From Sperchopsis tessellata (taxonomy: Eukaryota > Arthropoda > Insecta > Coleoptera > Hydrophilidae): 27,696 nt of DNA. The stretch covers positions 1-27,696 of the forward strand of contig JAWQRN010000619.1 of NCBI GenBank assembly GCA_033557685.1, read 5' to 3'. The position numbers and the translations under genes are program-made. This document shows, in pieces, positions 20,701-27,620 of the stretch. The notes beneath the pieces were generated by a model. That model saw only the letters and a list, made by a program, of their open reading frames with translations, made no database searches and was not told the DNA's origin. How positions within the stretch are numbered: position 1 is the stretch's first letter; each line of letters opens with the position of its first letter.

Positions 20701-23700
20701 AAGAACTGGAGAAGCTTCTTCCATATCCAAAATTTCAATATCAGAAGTGGTATTTTGGCTATTTGACTGCTGTTCGACTTGTTTGGCATATTCTTTTCTA
20801 TCATTCTCCACAATAACGAATTCGTTAGCAGTTTCTGAGCTCAAAGAAAAGTTACTATCGGCCAGTGACACAATACTTTGGTTGTCTGAATAATCAGAGC
20901 AATACACAGTCAACTTTGAAGTTTCCAAAACCAAATTGCTTAAGTTGGATACTACTTCTTCGGTGCGTTTCTCAAGATCTTTCATCTCAAGACTCTCCAC
21001 TTCATTGTTCAAAATTTTCTCATCGGTATTCAGGTTCATGTTTTCTAATGGGGTTGTGGTTTCTTTAAGGGTAGCAGCATCTTTTGCAAATATATTTTCG
21101 GTTTTTGAAGGTTGGTTGTAATCAGTGCATAGGTCAAGGGGTTGTTCCTCCATTTTGATCTTTTTGGGAGTTGAAGAGAAATAGGGGCTTCGTTCCGTGG
21201 GTGAGCATCTGGCATCGGCAAAATCTATAAAATCATAATGCATCATGCATGGTGTGTGTGCACCTGTTCTGACTACAGGTTCATCAACTATTACGTGACA
21301 ACCAAGCCAGTGGCCAAATCTTCGGCCATTGTGGTGAAAATGCCAATAACATTCATAATTACCAGGAGTTTCTGGAAAAAAATGCACTTTTTTATGCACA
21401 ACAATAACCTCCAGAATTTACTAATTTCCTTAATTTGAGTAAAAAAGAAAAATAAAAAGCAGACCCTGAGAGCATTGCATTCACTTTCAAAAGTCTAAGA
21501 ATTGTGTCATTATGTTTCCAAATTTGAGGTATAACTTTAGATTATATAACTAAATTTAGTTAAAGTGTTTCTTTCGTGGGTGTAGTTTGGAGAAGATCAA
21601 TTTTGAGTTTTATCCCACGTATGTGCTTCTTCGATCTGAGAAGAACGAGCTTTTGGATAAGTTTTCAGCCATCATCAGATCGGCTAGTCGCCCGCTATGT
21701 CTCTGACTAGATGATCTGATGATGGCTGAAGTATATCGGCCGAAAGCTTATCCAAAAGCTCATTCTTCTCAGAACGAAGAAGCACATACATGGGATTAAA
21801 CTCGAAAATCATCTTCTCCATATATATATATATATATGAAGGTTAAATTTTTTTGTAAAACTTTGTGTATTTAATATTATATAATTTATTTAAAAAAAAA
21901 ATAAATTATATAATATACACAAAATTTTACAAAAAAAATCAACTTTTCTTCTTTAAATGTGGCTGATCAAAAAAAAATTAGTTGTAAAATTTGGTAATTT
22001 CTGAACAGAACAGAAGTTAAATTTTGTTAAAAAATAATTTAATGTTATACAAGGGTTAATGAAAAACATACCTGGTACATCTAAAACAACAGCTACAATT
22101 CCTTTTTCTCCTGGTTGCAAATGGGGGCATTTAACTCTTTTACTGACTGGGGCCAAAGCTTGAGATCCCCATGCATAACGAAGCTCGGTCTGAAAGGTAA
22201 GATCAAATTTATAAGAGAGGAAAATCAACTATGTGCAAAGATATATTTGTTAAACACATACATGTAGGACCAAATCACCGGTACCATAAAAACATATTTT
22301 GGTAGTAATCTTCTGTTATGTTAAACTTGTGTCAAAAATTGAGTTTAAGAGTCAGGAGAAAATTGAGGTTGAATCTTACCATATAAACTATTTTCTGATG
22401 ATTAATTGGGTTTTAGGAAATTCAACACTATCAGAAGTATATTTAATTTCCGCCACAGCCAATTTTGCAAAATGAGAATCCAAATATAACTCTCGAGCTA
22501 TACGCATTTTTATGAATAGACTCGTAAAAGAATGAAATGCAGGCAAATCGAACATTTTAATAAAACAAAAAATATTTTGCCAGGAACTATCACAAAATTT
22601 TCTTGTAAATGTCCACCTTGTATCCCTGCCAATAGAAGAATCTATTGGAATTTGCCAGGTGCATAATATGGAATGTTTCGCAGATGATTAATGCACATTC
22701 GTTGATTGACACAAATTCACAAGTCTCGCTGATAAAGTGATGAACACTCTGAATTTCAGGTAACCTCACAAAAAGATGTACAAGAGTGTCAAATCTGGTG
22801 AATAAGTAGACATAGACATCTGATTCACCTATCAGGATACAGGTTTTCAAGGTGATCCTGACTTGCCTATAATGATATGGAAATTCTGGAAATGGGTTGT
22901 AGATTCTGATCACTCCAATATCTCACATTCTGTTGTTTCACATTTCCATTGAGAAAAAATATGCATAATCGGGATGTTGAGCAATTTTTTCAATCATGAT
23001 CTTATATAACTACAGTCTGGATTGCATGAGTAATTCTTTCAGTCACGTCTGCATATAACTCCAGTCTGGATTGCCTCCATCAACTCATGCATCAATTTTG
23101 TATGCATGAAATTTATTTTTTTGATGACGTTGAATAATCCGCGAGTTTACATAATGAAATAAGATACCTTAGATGTGGGTTGCATAGCCTCCCAAAGAGA
23201 TGGTCAGCACATCCTTTTTTATGTATATGGAACCAGTCCTCAATAAGTTCACAATCAGCTTTATCAAATAATACCTAAAGATTGGCCATTGAACATGTCT
23301 CCCATTGAAGATTTGTTCTGCTGAATTAATGCCTTTGACATTCAAAAAAGATGGCAACTGAGGTAATTTTAAATCAAATCACGGCTTCAAACCATTTGGC
23401 ATCAACTAACTTACAACTGCAAACAGTAAAACTGACTGTTGGAATAGGTGTTTGACACATGGACAAAAACCTCAAATATTTGAAGAACAAAAATGAAATA
23501 ATGGTTTGTTTATTTTTTTTATTTAATGCAGGCCTATTTCCGCTGCTATGGCCAATACTTGTAATTGTATTTTTTTAATTACACAGGGTTAAGTGGCAGA
23601 TCAGACAGTAGAGAAATATTTCTATCGAACTGAACTTTGCCCTGCGATTGGGATATTATCCATATGAGCTGCGTTTTCTTTTAGGTTTAAATATTATACT

Positions 23701-25051
23701 TTTATGTGAGCATTGGTCCTATATGTATGTGTGTGTGTGTGTGTATATATATTGTTGTTTGTCAAATTTAATTGTTAGTGCACTATATGAATCCTAATAA
23801 AGACATTATTATTATATATTACAGTGCTTCTGGCACCATTTTTCCACGTAGAAAAATGAAAAATCATTAGAAAATAGTTCATTTAATAAGATTCAACTTC
23901 AATTTTGTCCGAACACTGGTTTCTTCTTCAAAAATTGAGTTCAACATAATTCATTCTTAAAAATGCGCACCTTCTGTGGAACACCAAAGGTTTTTTTTTT
24001 ATTTTCTTTACATCTCATTTATTGTTTCGGAAAAATTGAATATTGATGACAATACGATAAGAAGTAAAGCTACTTACATCATCTGTCCATGGTAGTTTTC
24101 CACTGTTGATAACTTCCCACTGTTGCACATAGGATTCACCGCCAGACATGTGTGGGATAGTTGTGTCATTTTGACTTGTTTGGACAGCATCCATCAGCAA
24201 GTCACTGTCTGAGAGAGGCAAGCCAATCGGACGACTTTTGCTACTGCTTCTTCCAACATCACTATCACTAGAACGTGCAAGAGCCACTTTTTTTAATTTG
24301 ATCTTCAGAGTCTTGTTTTCAAGTTTTTCTAGTTTATGGTCGAGTTTGCGTTCTAATTTGTTGAATGATTTCTTGTTTTCTTTTCTAAAAATTAAAATAA
24401 CAAATGTATTAAATAGTGATACTCGTTTAAGCTAGCACAACAAGATGGGGTCAAAAATTGTAAAAGTAAAATTTAGAACAAATTTTAGACAGGACAGTAT
24501 TAAATAAAATTTTACTTACTCTGTATTACCCTCAGCTATTAGTAATGGTAGCTTTCTGTTTCGTTTGTAAGAAGATTCTGACTTTGATTTTCGAGTATGA
24601 TGACAAGGCACTGATACAGGTGGATAATTTTTAGCTGTCAGTTTAACCACAGATGATGTAACTTCATCAACAATTTCAGATTTGAACTGAAAATGTATAT
24701 GGTACAAAAAAATAAAAAACAAAGTTTTGCCTAACTTACATGTTTCATGTACTTTAGGAACCATTCTGGGGGTTTATCATTGTGGGGTAGTTTTGATTCG
24801 GTGATGATCTCGCAGTCTGCTTGAGTTTGAACATCATTTGAGCTCTTTAACCTTTTTGCTCTGCTCATCTTTCTGTAGTCCTGATGAATCCTGTCTAGTT
24901 TTAGGGTTATTATTTCTCCCATACGTGCTCTTTGGCGGAACAGGTACAAAGCAATTTGGAATTCCAACTGTGATTCTATTGGAACTTCTTTGTTGTCAGA
25001 ATCAATGTACGAAACCTTAAGGTCTTCATATGTTGTCCCAGAGTGTTTTAA
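11619..25051 (-). CDS. NBR1: NBR1-like selective autophagy receptor (exons 2 to last; exon 1 outside or not found)
   Basis: Eight minus-strand exons join in frame: 24740-25051, 24520-24686, 24078-24384, 22072-22189, 20409-21371, 18693-19232, 14963-15432 and 11619-11789. Each has AG/GT edges, and the phases (0,2,0,1,1,1,0) all match. They total 3,048 nt, or 1,015 residues plus stop; numbering here starts at the first residue in the window. Residues 1-51 are the second half of a PB1 domain. A WFLKYMKH..EIVDEV block at about 98-112 matches human NBR1 (EWFTSYLE..VVNETV). A basic segment is at 160-195. The FW domain is at about 225-335, with tryptophans in QQWEVIN, LPWTDD, YAWGS, CYWHFHH and FGHWLG. 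Next come a long acidic region, a Cys/His-rich segment, a J-like helix (TVVTGAAILASSALNTARN) and a UBA domain (REMGFVDRDLN). NBR1 bridges ubiquitinated cargo and Atg8/LC3 on the autophagosome; UBA binds ubiquitin and PB1 mediates assembly. The ZZ finger is absent. The first roughly 30 residues and ATG were not found between 25052 and 27696. Identity is inferred from domain order and motif similarity. Confidence 0.87.
11930..12350 (-). mobile_element. LINE reverse-transcriptase relic in intron
   Basis: On the minus strand, over shifted frames, the relic shows CDYSKAFDRLL (the AFD catalytic box) near 12265, a SSYLDGQLLKVGITGN stretch near 12175-12130 and SMLRSLFFLLYVND, matching the usual S-LGPLLFLIYVND block, near 12085-12045. 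The following ADD position reads LVATYSS, so the second catalytic box is gone. Jockey/CR1-like by motif style, but too decayed to assign firmly. Confidence 0.65.
13056..13091. repeat. perfect 17-bp inverted repeat with 2-bp centre
   Basis: TTAGGCAAGAACAGTGA is followed by CA and then its exact reverse complement. The flanks do not extend the match. An RNA from either strand could form a near-loopless hairpin. No function can be assigned. Confidence 0.9.
13490..13960 (-). mobile_element. mariner relic with internal deletion
   Basis: The minus strand encodes mariner N-terminal sequence (NYESIDHEE then SGLPSTSCTDKNIA, then IVTANRKLTIWETADDL, corresponding to the SGRPST and RLTIREIA blocks) and, after a large deletion, C-terminal sequence (SDLASCAFWLFPLFK, then TMKGKLFDSTEEIEA, matching the third-Asp block and its downstream part). 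The central catalytic region is missing. It is a dead, internally deleted copy lying in the last NBR1-like intron. Confidence 0.7.
14407..14708 (+). repeat. pair of 36-bp imperfect direct repeats
   Basis: The sequence AGCTGACGTCTTCGGTAGGT and its continuation at 14407-14442 recur at 14673-14708 with a few substitutions (G to T, C to A, T to C). About 230 bases lie between. This could be a pair of terminal repeats of a small element or a local duplication. Confidence 0.65.
14963..15432 (-). CDS. NBR1: NBR1-like exon: Cys/His-rich stretch and J-like amphipathic helix
   Basis: Acceptor TTTTTTAG precedes 15432 and donor GTATGT follows 14963. The first 65 residues contain 8 Cys and about 8 His (for example SACHQHM, CPYVH, CMHCCGDSCVGMSCHV). 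After a Ser/Asn/Gln-rich stretch, the end reads TVHILPETVVTGAAILASSA then LNTARNVLNMIVPP. This matches in position and pattern the J helix of vertebrate NBR1 (GGLVKGALSVAASAYKALF), which binds membranes just before the UBA domain. Confidence 0.83.
15843..15942 (-). repeat. 3' end of a retroposed repeat with an AAT tail
   Basis: The reverse complement reads TTGATATGCTGGAACAACTT, then a segment with GGAGGAAGCAGTAGGAGCAC, then GGGGGTACATAATAATAATA. About 75 bases match the last bases of the window (27620-27694) on the opposite strand with few differences. The simple AAT tail suggests the 3' terminus of a non-LTR element. Confidence 0.7.
16020..18130 (-). mobile_element. Tc1-like transposon relic
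   Basis: The minus strand holds Tc1 (DD34E) transposase pieces: a GCFSRFSVGHLHIIEGILDR block near 17625-17570, FKCLGILKNVMLPFAEENL, a degenerate FQHDFEPKHV (the usual FQQDNDPKHT, second Asp changed to Phe), then VLEWSAQSLDLNSTEKFWEQ near 17425-17370. The C-terminal LLESMPKQLQDVI block lies near 16215-16175, on the other side of a foreign insertion (16302-17358). The right end at about 18108-18130 reads, on the minus strand, TACACTGTTCGACAAAATTT, close to a typical Tc1 terminus. The other terminus near 16020 is not clear. It is a dead copy. Confidence 0.75.
16302..17358. mobile_element. TTAA-flanked piggyBac-like non-autonomous element nested in the Tc1 relic
   Basis: The block is flanked by TTAA on both sides (16298-16301 and 17359-17362). 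Its ends are inverted repeats: left GGGCGTATTCTAGTCTA, right (reverse complement) GAGGGGGTATTCTAGTCTA. The TTAA target and short G-rich terminal repeats are piggyBac features. It splits the Tc1 frame just after the FWEQFK-like position, so it arrived later. Internal sequence is AT-rich with no transposase motif, so it is non-autonomous. Confidence 0.75.
18693..19232 (-). CDS. NBR1: NBR1-like exon, Ser/Glu-rich linker
   Basis: Acceptor TTTGTAG precedes 19232 and donor GTATTT follows 18693. It is 180 codon equivalents, in phase with both neighbours. It begins GYAYVVYDGQKIPMPKRY, then becomes acidic and Ser/Asn-rich (AETAEEPNAEASCVPDD). No folded domain is recognisable. It was assigned to this gene by strand, open frame over 540 nt and matching split-codon phases. 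Confidence 0.78.
19233..20408. other. intron of the NBR1-like gene with antisense LINE relic
   Basis: The intron holds the LINE RT fragment described at 19470-20160. The rest shows no recognisable feature. Confidence 0.65.
19470..20160 (+). mobile_element. LINE reverse-transcriptase relic, antisense to the host gene
   Basis: Plus-strand RT motifs span several frames: VYERILETRLRKAK near 19628, then a degraded KNKMDLERD (QNGFRKG-like) stretch, GFVDMEKAFG near 19788 (catalytic FVDMEKAF), MNKLLEALERRGLERGLTG near 19826, KTTRGLRQ near 19930, NPLLFV, MKECTARIMGLHV near 19994 and MFADDIVVCTKSEGDL near 20067 (catalytic ADD). Stops and frameshifts are frequent. This is the endonuclease-RT LINE type seen elsewhere in the window, and the only one here with both catalytic boxes still readable. 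Confidence 0.8.
20409..21371 (-). CDS. NBR1: NBR1-like large exon: end of FW domain and acidic disordered region with LIR candidates
   Basis: This exon is 963 nt with no stop. It opens with TPGNYECYWHFHHNGRRFGH and GCHVIVDEP, the last FW strands. The remainder is long, acidic and Ser/Asn-rich, as expected of a flexible linker. It carries two candidate LC3-interacting motifs (W/F/Y-x-x-L/I/V in acidic context): FVIV in TANEFVIVEND (20809-20820, residue 486) and YEDL in VDSVYEDLPDLL (20539-20550, residue 576). It also has PVDLS at 20467-20481. The donor GTAAAT is slightly off consensus. LIR function is inference. Confidence 0.85.
21589..21819. repeat. large inverted repeat, possible Penelope-like terminal repeats
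   Basis: The left arm (21589-21680) and right arm (21714-21819) are reverse complements over about 90-100 bp with a 33-bp loop. Shared blocks include GGAGAAGAT, GTATGTGCTTCTTCG and GCTTTTGGATAAG with their complements. The right arm has about 14 extra bases that complete a CTGATGA..GAAA pattern. Inverted terminal repeats with such motifs are known in Penelope-like elements; that assignment is inference. It could equally be a fold-back element. Confidence 0.75.
21709..21768 (+). ncRNA. hammerhead-ribozyme-like core (candidate, degenerate)
   Basis: On the plus strand, CTGATGA (21716-21722) is followed by a GGCTG/CGGCC stem with loop AAGTATAT, then GAA (21742-21744), then a 5-bp AGCTT/AAGCT stem with a 6-base loop (21745-21760), then C at 21761. 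This is the order CUGAUGA-stem II-GAA-stem III-UH of a type I hammerhead. Against it, one extra U sits between CUGAUGA and stem II, and stem I pairs weakly. Activity is doubtful; ancestry from a ribozyme-bearing retroelement is possible. Confidence 0.3.
21842..21943. repeat. AT-rich inverted repeat (about 45-50-bp arms)
   Basis: The left arm 21842-21891 and right arm 21900-21943 are reverse complements with a few mismatches and one 2-3-base indel; the centre is an A-run. It lies directly beside the larger inverted repeat. A short AT-rich MITE or an extension of the same fold-back unit are both possible. Confidence 0.8.
22072..22189 (-). CDS. NBR1: NBR1-like exon: middle of the FW domain
   Basis: Acceptor TTTCAG precedes 22189 and donor GTATGT follows 22072, giving 39 codons plus one base. 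It encodes TELRYAWGSQALAPVSKRV followed by LQPGEKGIVAVVLDVP. The LxPGExGxVxV pattern is the characteristic central strand of FW domains. It continues into the next exon by a split Glu codon. Confidence 0.87.
22590..22913 (-). CDS. unidentified open frame in an intron (107 codons)
   Basis: The minus strand stays open for 107 codons in DNA less AT-rich than its surroundings. The translation contains HYRQVRITLKTCILIGESDV and later LANSNRFFYWQGYKVDIYKK. I do not recognise the family. It has no visible signal peptide or transmembrane segment, and no splice evidence links it to the host gene. It may be a fragment of an old mobile-element protein or chance. Confidence 0.25.
   Translation of the reverse strand: MIRIYNPFPEFPYHYRQVRITLKTCILIGESDVYVYLFTRFDTLVHLFVRLPEIQSVHHFISETCEFVSINECALIICETFHIMHLANSNRFFYWQGYKVDIYKKIL
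23530..23815 (+). mobile_element. probable 3' end of a LINE
   Basis: The block ends with CCTAATAAAGACATTATTATTAT, here quoted only in part: AATAAAGACATTATTAT. A polyadenylation-like AATAAA followed by a short TTA-type tail is usual for the 3' end of arthropod non-LTR elements. There is no coding sequence. The left boundary is a guess and the family is not identified. Confidence 0.4.
23727..23750. repeat. GT/AT microsatellite
   Basis: A run of TG dinucleotides passes into TATATATAT. It lies close to the probable LINE 3' end at 23815. Confidence 0.8.
24078..24384 (-). CDS. NBR1: NBR1-like exon: basic charged segment and start of the FW domain
   Basis: The first base completes a Glu codon, followed by a Lys/Glu-rich likely helical stretch (KENKKSFNKLERKLDHKLE). 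A Ser-rich stretch (ARSSDSDVGRSSSKS) comes next, then the first FW strands ESYVQQWEVINSGKLPWTDD, with two of the signature tryptophans. The donor GTAAGT follows the second Asp codon. The order basic helix then FW is that of vertebrate NBR1. Confidence 0.85.
24520..24686 (-). CDS. NBR1: NBR1-like exon, linker where ZZ would be expected
   Basis: Acceptor TTTTCAG precedes 24686 and donor GTAAGT follows 24520. The exon has 55 codons plus 2 bases. It begins FKSEIVDEVTSSVVKLTAKN, which continues the similarity to the NBR1 pre-ZZ helix, then becomes Ser/Lys-rich. The only Cys is in VPCHH, so no ZZ finger is encoded. The introns on either side are 53 bp and 135 bp, too short to hide a ZZ exon. Confidence 0.82.
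24740..25051 (-). CDS. NBR1: NBR1-like exon with the C-terminal half of the PB1 domain
   Basis: Acceptor TTACAG precedes 25051 and donor GTAAGT follows 24740. It is 104 codons, phase 0 at both ends. It encodes VSYIDSDNKEVPIESQLEFQ and GEIITLKLDRI, which match the acidic OPCA-type loop region of PB1 (human IKYLDEENEEVSINSQGEYE). It ends in PPEWFLKYMKH, which matches the sequence that precedes the ZZ finger in vertebrate NBR1. The N-terminal basic strand of PB1 must come from a missing upstream exon. Confidence 0.85.
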
Positions 25052-25204
25052 CTGTAAGGAAATACATTTTCTTCACTTAAAATACGCTAAACAAATAATA
25101 TGAACAAAAAATATTTTAGCACGATAATTTTGTTTTTTTGAATTATGACACTGACATTTAGAGATAGCTCAATGATACGACATATTACCACTAGATTAAA
25201 TTAT

Positions 25205-26080
25205 ATAATACAAGGGTTATCTTTTAAATGTTTACAAAAACTAAGAAATTTTTTTTTTGATCAAACTGTTTTATTGCTTTTCAAAATATTCGCCTTTAAG
25301 ATTTTTACACTATTGCTTGCGTTCAAACCAATTCTCGAAAAAAATTTTCTACTATGAAGTTGGTATCTCAAAAGATGGTTTTTGAAGGCTTGAATAGCTT
25401 CTTGAGGTGATTAAAATCGCTGTCCAATCATTTCTTCTTAATTGAAATTGGGGAACAAAAAAAAGTCGTTAGGTGATAAATCAGGTGAACATGGGCAATG
25501 AGACATTAATTCGATGTTTTTCTCCTTCAAATAATCAATTATTTGACGAGCTGTGTAAGAGCTGGCGTTGTCATGATGAAGAATGATGCAATGTTTTTGG
25601 TTGTTTTTCCTGATTCCGCCGATGATTTCTGGCAAACAAATTGTTGTATACCATTCAGCGATAAATGTTCTTCGATCCTCTAAAGGTACGGTTGCGACAT
25701 GACCAGTACAACAGAAAAAACAAGCGATCATTTTCTAGGAATTGCTTCGTGAATGAACAACTTTTGTGGGATTCGGTTCATCTTGGAACACCCAAACTGT
25801 GGATTGGTGCTTAGTTTCGGGTTCATACGAATATATTCAAGTTTCATAACCTGTTACGATGTTGTATACCGATTTTGCAGTTCCTTGGTCGAATTTTTTG
25901 AGCATTTCCTTGCACCAATTAACATGAGCCTTTTTTTGAGCTTCGGTCAAATTATGCGGAATCTATCGGGAACAGATTTCATAGCTAAATGTTCATGCAA
26001 AATCGCATGTACTGCAGCCTTCGATATGCCTCTATCTCACTGTAAGTCGCATGCTAATGTTCGATTTCAATATCTGGAGA
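25205..26080 (-). mobile_element. mariner relic, 5'-truncated
   Basis: On the minus strand the transposase is readable over much of its length: DRGISKAAVHAILHEHLAMK near 26025, NLTEAQKKAHVNWCKEML, then VTGYET-stop-IYSYEPETK near 25855, STVWVFQDEPNPTKVV, KMIACFFC, then HHDNASSYTARQIIDYLKEK near 25580 and SPDLSPNDFFLFP near 25470. The first catalytic Asp (normally VTGDETW) is Tyr, and the next Trp is a TGA stop, so the copy is inactive. The left end at about 25205-25220 (CAAGGGTTATCTTTTAAATG) looks like a mariner terminal repeat. The other end is lost at the junction with Jockey copy B near 26080. Confidence 0.85.
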
Positions 26081-26084
26081 ACGG

Positions 26085-27620
26085 CCCAAAATTTGTGGAA
26101 GATCAACATAGAAACAAGAGCAAGACACCGGAAGAACTAAAAAATGTGAAAACTCCACCAATCTTCATCACGACGGTGGCAAATATAAAAGAAAAGGTAA
26201 TCAAACAAAAATTACATCCAATGGTCCAGAATATGCGATTCCTAATGATACTCAGACCAACGAGAGAATGAATAGACTAGAAAGGCTGATTGAGAAAATG
26301 GGCGAAAGAATGGATACAATGATGACGATAATTACAAAGCTACTTAACAAGTTTTAATGGGTATAAACCTATACCTAGCACTATGGAACGCTAACGGCAT
26401 TTGTAACCATGGGCCTGAACTTTGCACATATATTAGGACTAACAACGACATAATGCTGGTTTCGGAAACCCACTTTACAAACTGAAGCTTTCTTCGAATA
26501 AACGGATACCAGATCTATAGTACCAATTATCCAGACGGAACAGCACATGGAGGATCTGCTGCCATAATAAGAAATACAATAAAACATTATGAAGCTGCAA
26601 AGCATCAACCAGCAGAAATTCAAGCCAGAAACGTCATCATAAACGACAAACACGGTGAGATATGTGTTTCAGCTATCCACTGCCTGAATCATCAAGGTTG
26701 CGTTTGCTCGATTCTTTGCCACTCTTGGCAATAGATTCCTCGCAGTAGGAAACTACAATGCAAAACATCTCAGATGGGGCTTGCGTCTGATAATGCCCAA
26801 GGGAAAAGCACTAGAAAAGTGCATACGCACAAATAACCTCAACACTTTATCAACCTGTAAACCAACATACTGGCCAAGGGACAAAAAGAGACACCGGATG
26901 TCCTTGATTTTTGTGTTCTTAAAGACCATCCCTTCCTTGGCCCACCTGCAAGTGGAAGAGAACTTTGATCTCTCCCCAGACCATTCACCTGTCATAATCC
27001 AGCTGAGCTCAGTCATAGTCCACAAACTGAAACCAGCTTCTCTGACCAATAAGAAAACAAACTGGGAGCTATTCCAAATCCTTTTAAAGGAAGAAATCAA
27101 CACGATGTTTCACTCAAAATAGCTTTTGAAATAGATGAGGCAGCGGAAAATCTTACTAGAAGCATTCAACTTGCAGCTTGGGAATCTACTCCTGCTGTAG
27201 AAACCGCAAATAAGCCCCAACACCTTTCAGACATAGTCAAAAAGGCACTACTTGTGAAGAGAAAGCTGAGGAGAATCTGACAAAACAAGGTATAATAAGT
27301 CTGCTCGAGACCTCAAAGGTCTGCTCTTGATCGAAAAAAACAAAAATATTCAAACTTATCTAGAAGAACTAACATCAACAATGGCCACAGAGTATTCACT
27401 GTGGAGGGCTACATCAAAACTAAAGAAGTATCAAGAAAATATCCCTCCAATTAGAATGAATGACGTCTCATGGGCTAGAATGGAATAAACAGAAAGCAGA
27501 CGTATTTGCCGAGCACCTAGAAAAACTTTCCAACCATTCCGTTCCCAAACATCGGAAAAGGAAGAAGAAATTGTTTTAGTCTTGGAATACACATACCAAA
27601 TGACACCGCCTATAAAGGTT
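26085..27620 (+). mobile_element. Jockey-clade non-LTR retrotransposon, copy B (ORF1 remnant + ORF2 5' half)
   Basis: The left part carries ORF1 (gag) remnants: TPPIFITTVANIKEKV near 26154 and, after a frame change, NRLERLIEKMGERMDTMMTI ending in a TAA at 26356 that overlaps the ORF2 ATG (TAATG). ORF2 begins GINLYLALWNANGICNHGPE and continues through MLVSETHFTN, a TGA stop, YPDGTAHGGSAAIIRN and, after frameshifts, KPTYWPRDKKR, NFDLSPDHSPVIIQLSS and LTRSIQLAAWESTP. It is collinear with copy A (8020-9360). The sequence leaves the Jockey pattern near 27620, before the RT core. It is degenerate and truncated. Confidence 0.9.
26354..26361 (+). promoter_or_regulatory. ORF1/ORF2 stop-start overlap of Jockey copy B
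   Basis: ORF1 ends and ORF2 begins at a TAATG in which the stop TAA shares its last A with the ATG. Such overlaps are used in some non-LTR elements for termination-reinitiation. Here the copy is dead, so this is only a fossil of the arrangement. Confidence 0.6.

Larger units (their letters stand above)
21372..22071. other. intron of the NBR1-like gene with two adjacent hairpins
   Basis: This 700-bp intron splits the FW domain. Two inverted repeats, separated by an (AT)n run at 21820-21837, occupy most of its middle. Confidence 0.75.
22190..24077. other. intron of the NBR1-like gene
   Basis: This 1.9-kb intron holds an unidentified open frame (22590-22913), a 24-bp direct repeat (23004-23027 and 23053-23076), a GT-rich microsatellite (23727-23744) and a probable LINE 3' end finishing near 23815. 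Confidence 0.65.

Noticed and set aside
22190..22228. Met start for the FW-middle exon
   Set aside because: A clear TTTCAG acceptor precedes 22189 and the reading phase agrees with the preceding exon. The upstream Met is in the intron.
25052..25205. possible exon 1 of the NBR1-like gene
   Set aside because: No minus-strand frame here resembles the basic first strand of PB1 (V.VKV..-type with Lys), and no donor in the right phase follows an ATG.
25753..26271. 172-codon plus-strand open frame
   Set aside because: Its left part is the antisense of the mariner transposase and its right part is degraded Jockey ORF1, so it is a chance fusion across a junction of two elements. Only the last part was used, as Jockey ORF1 evidence.
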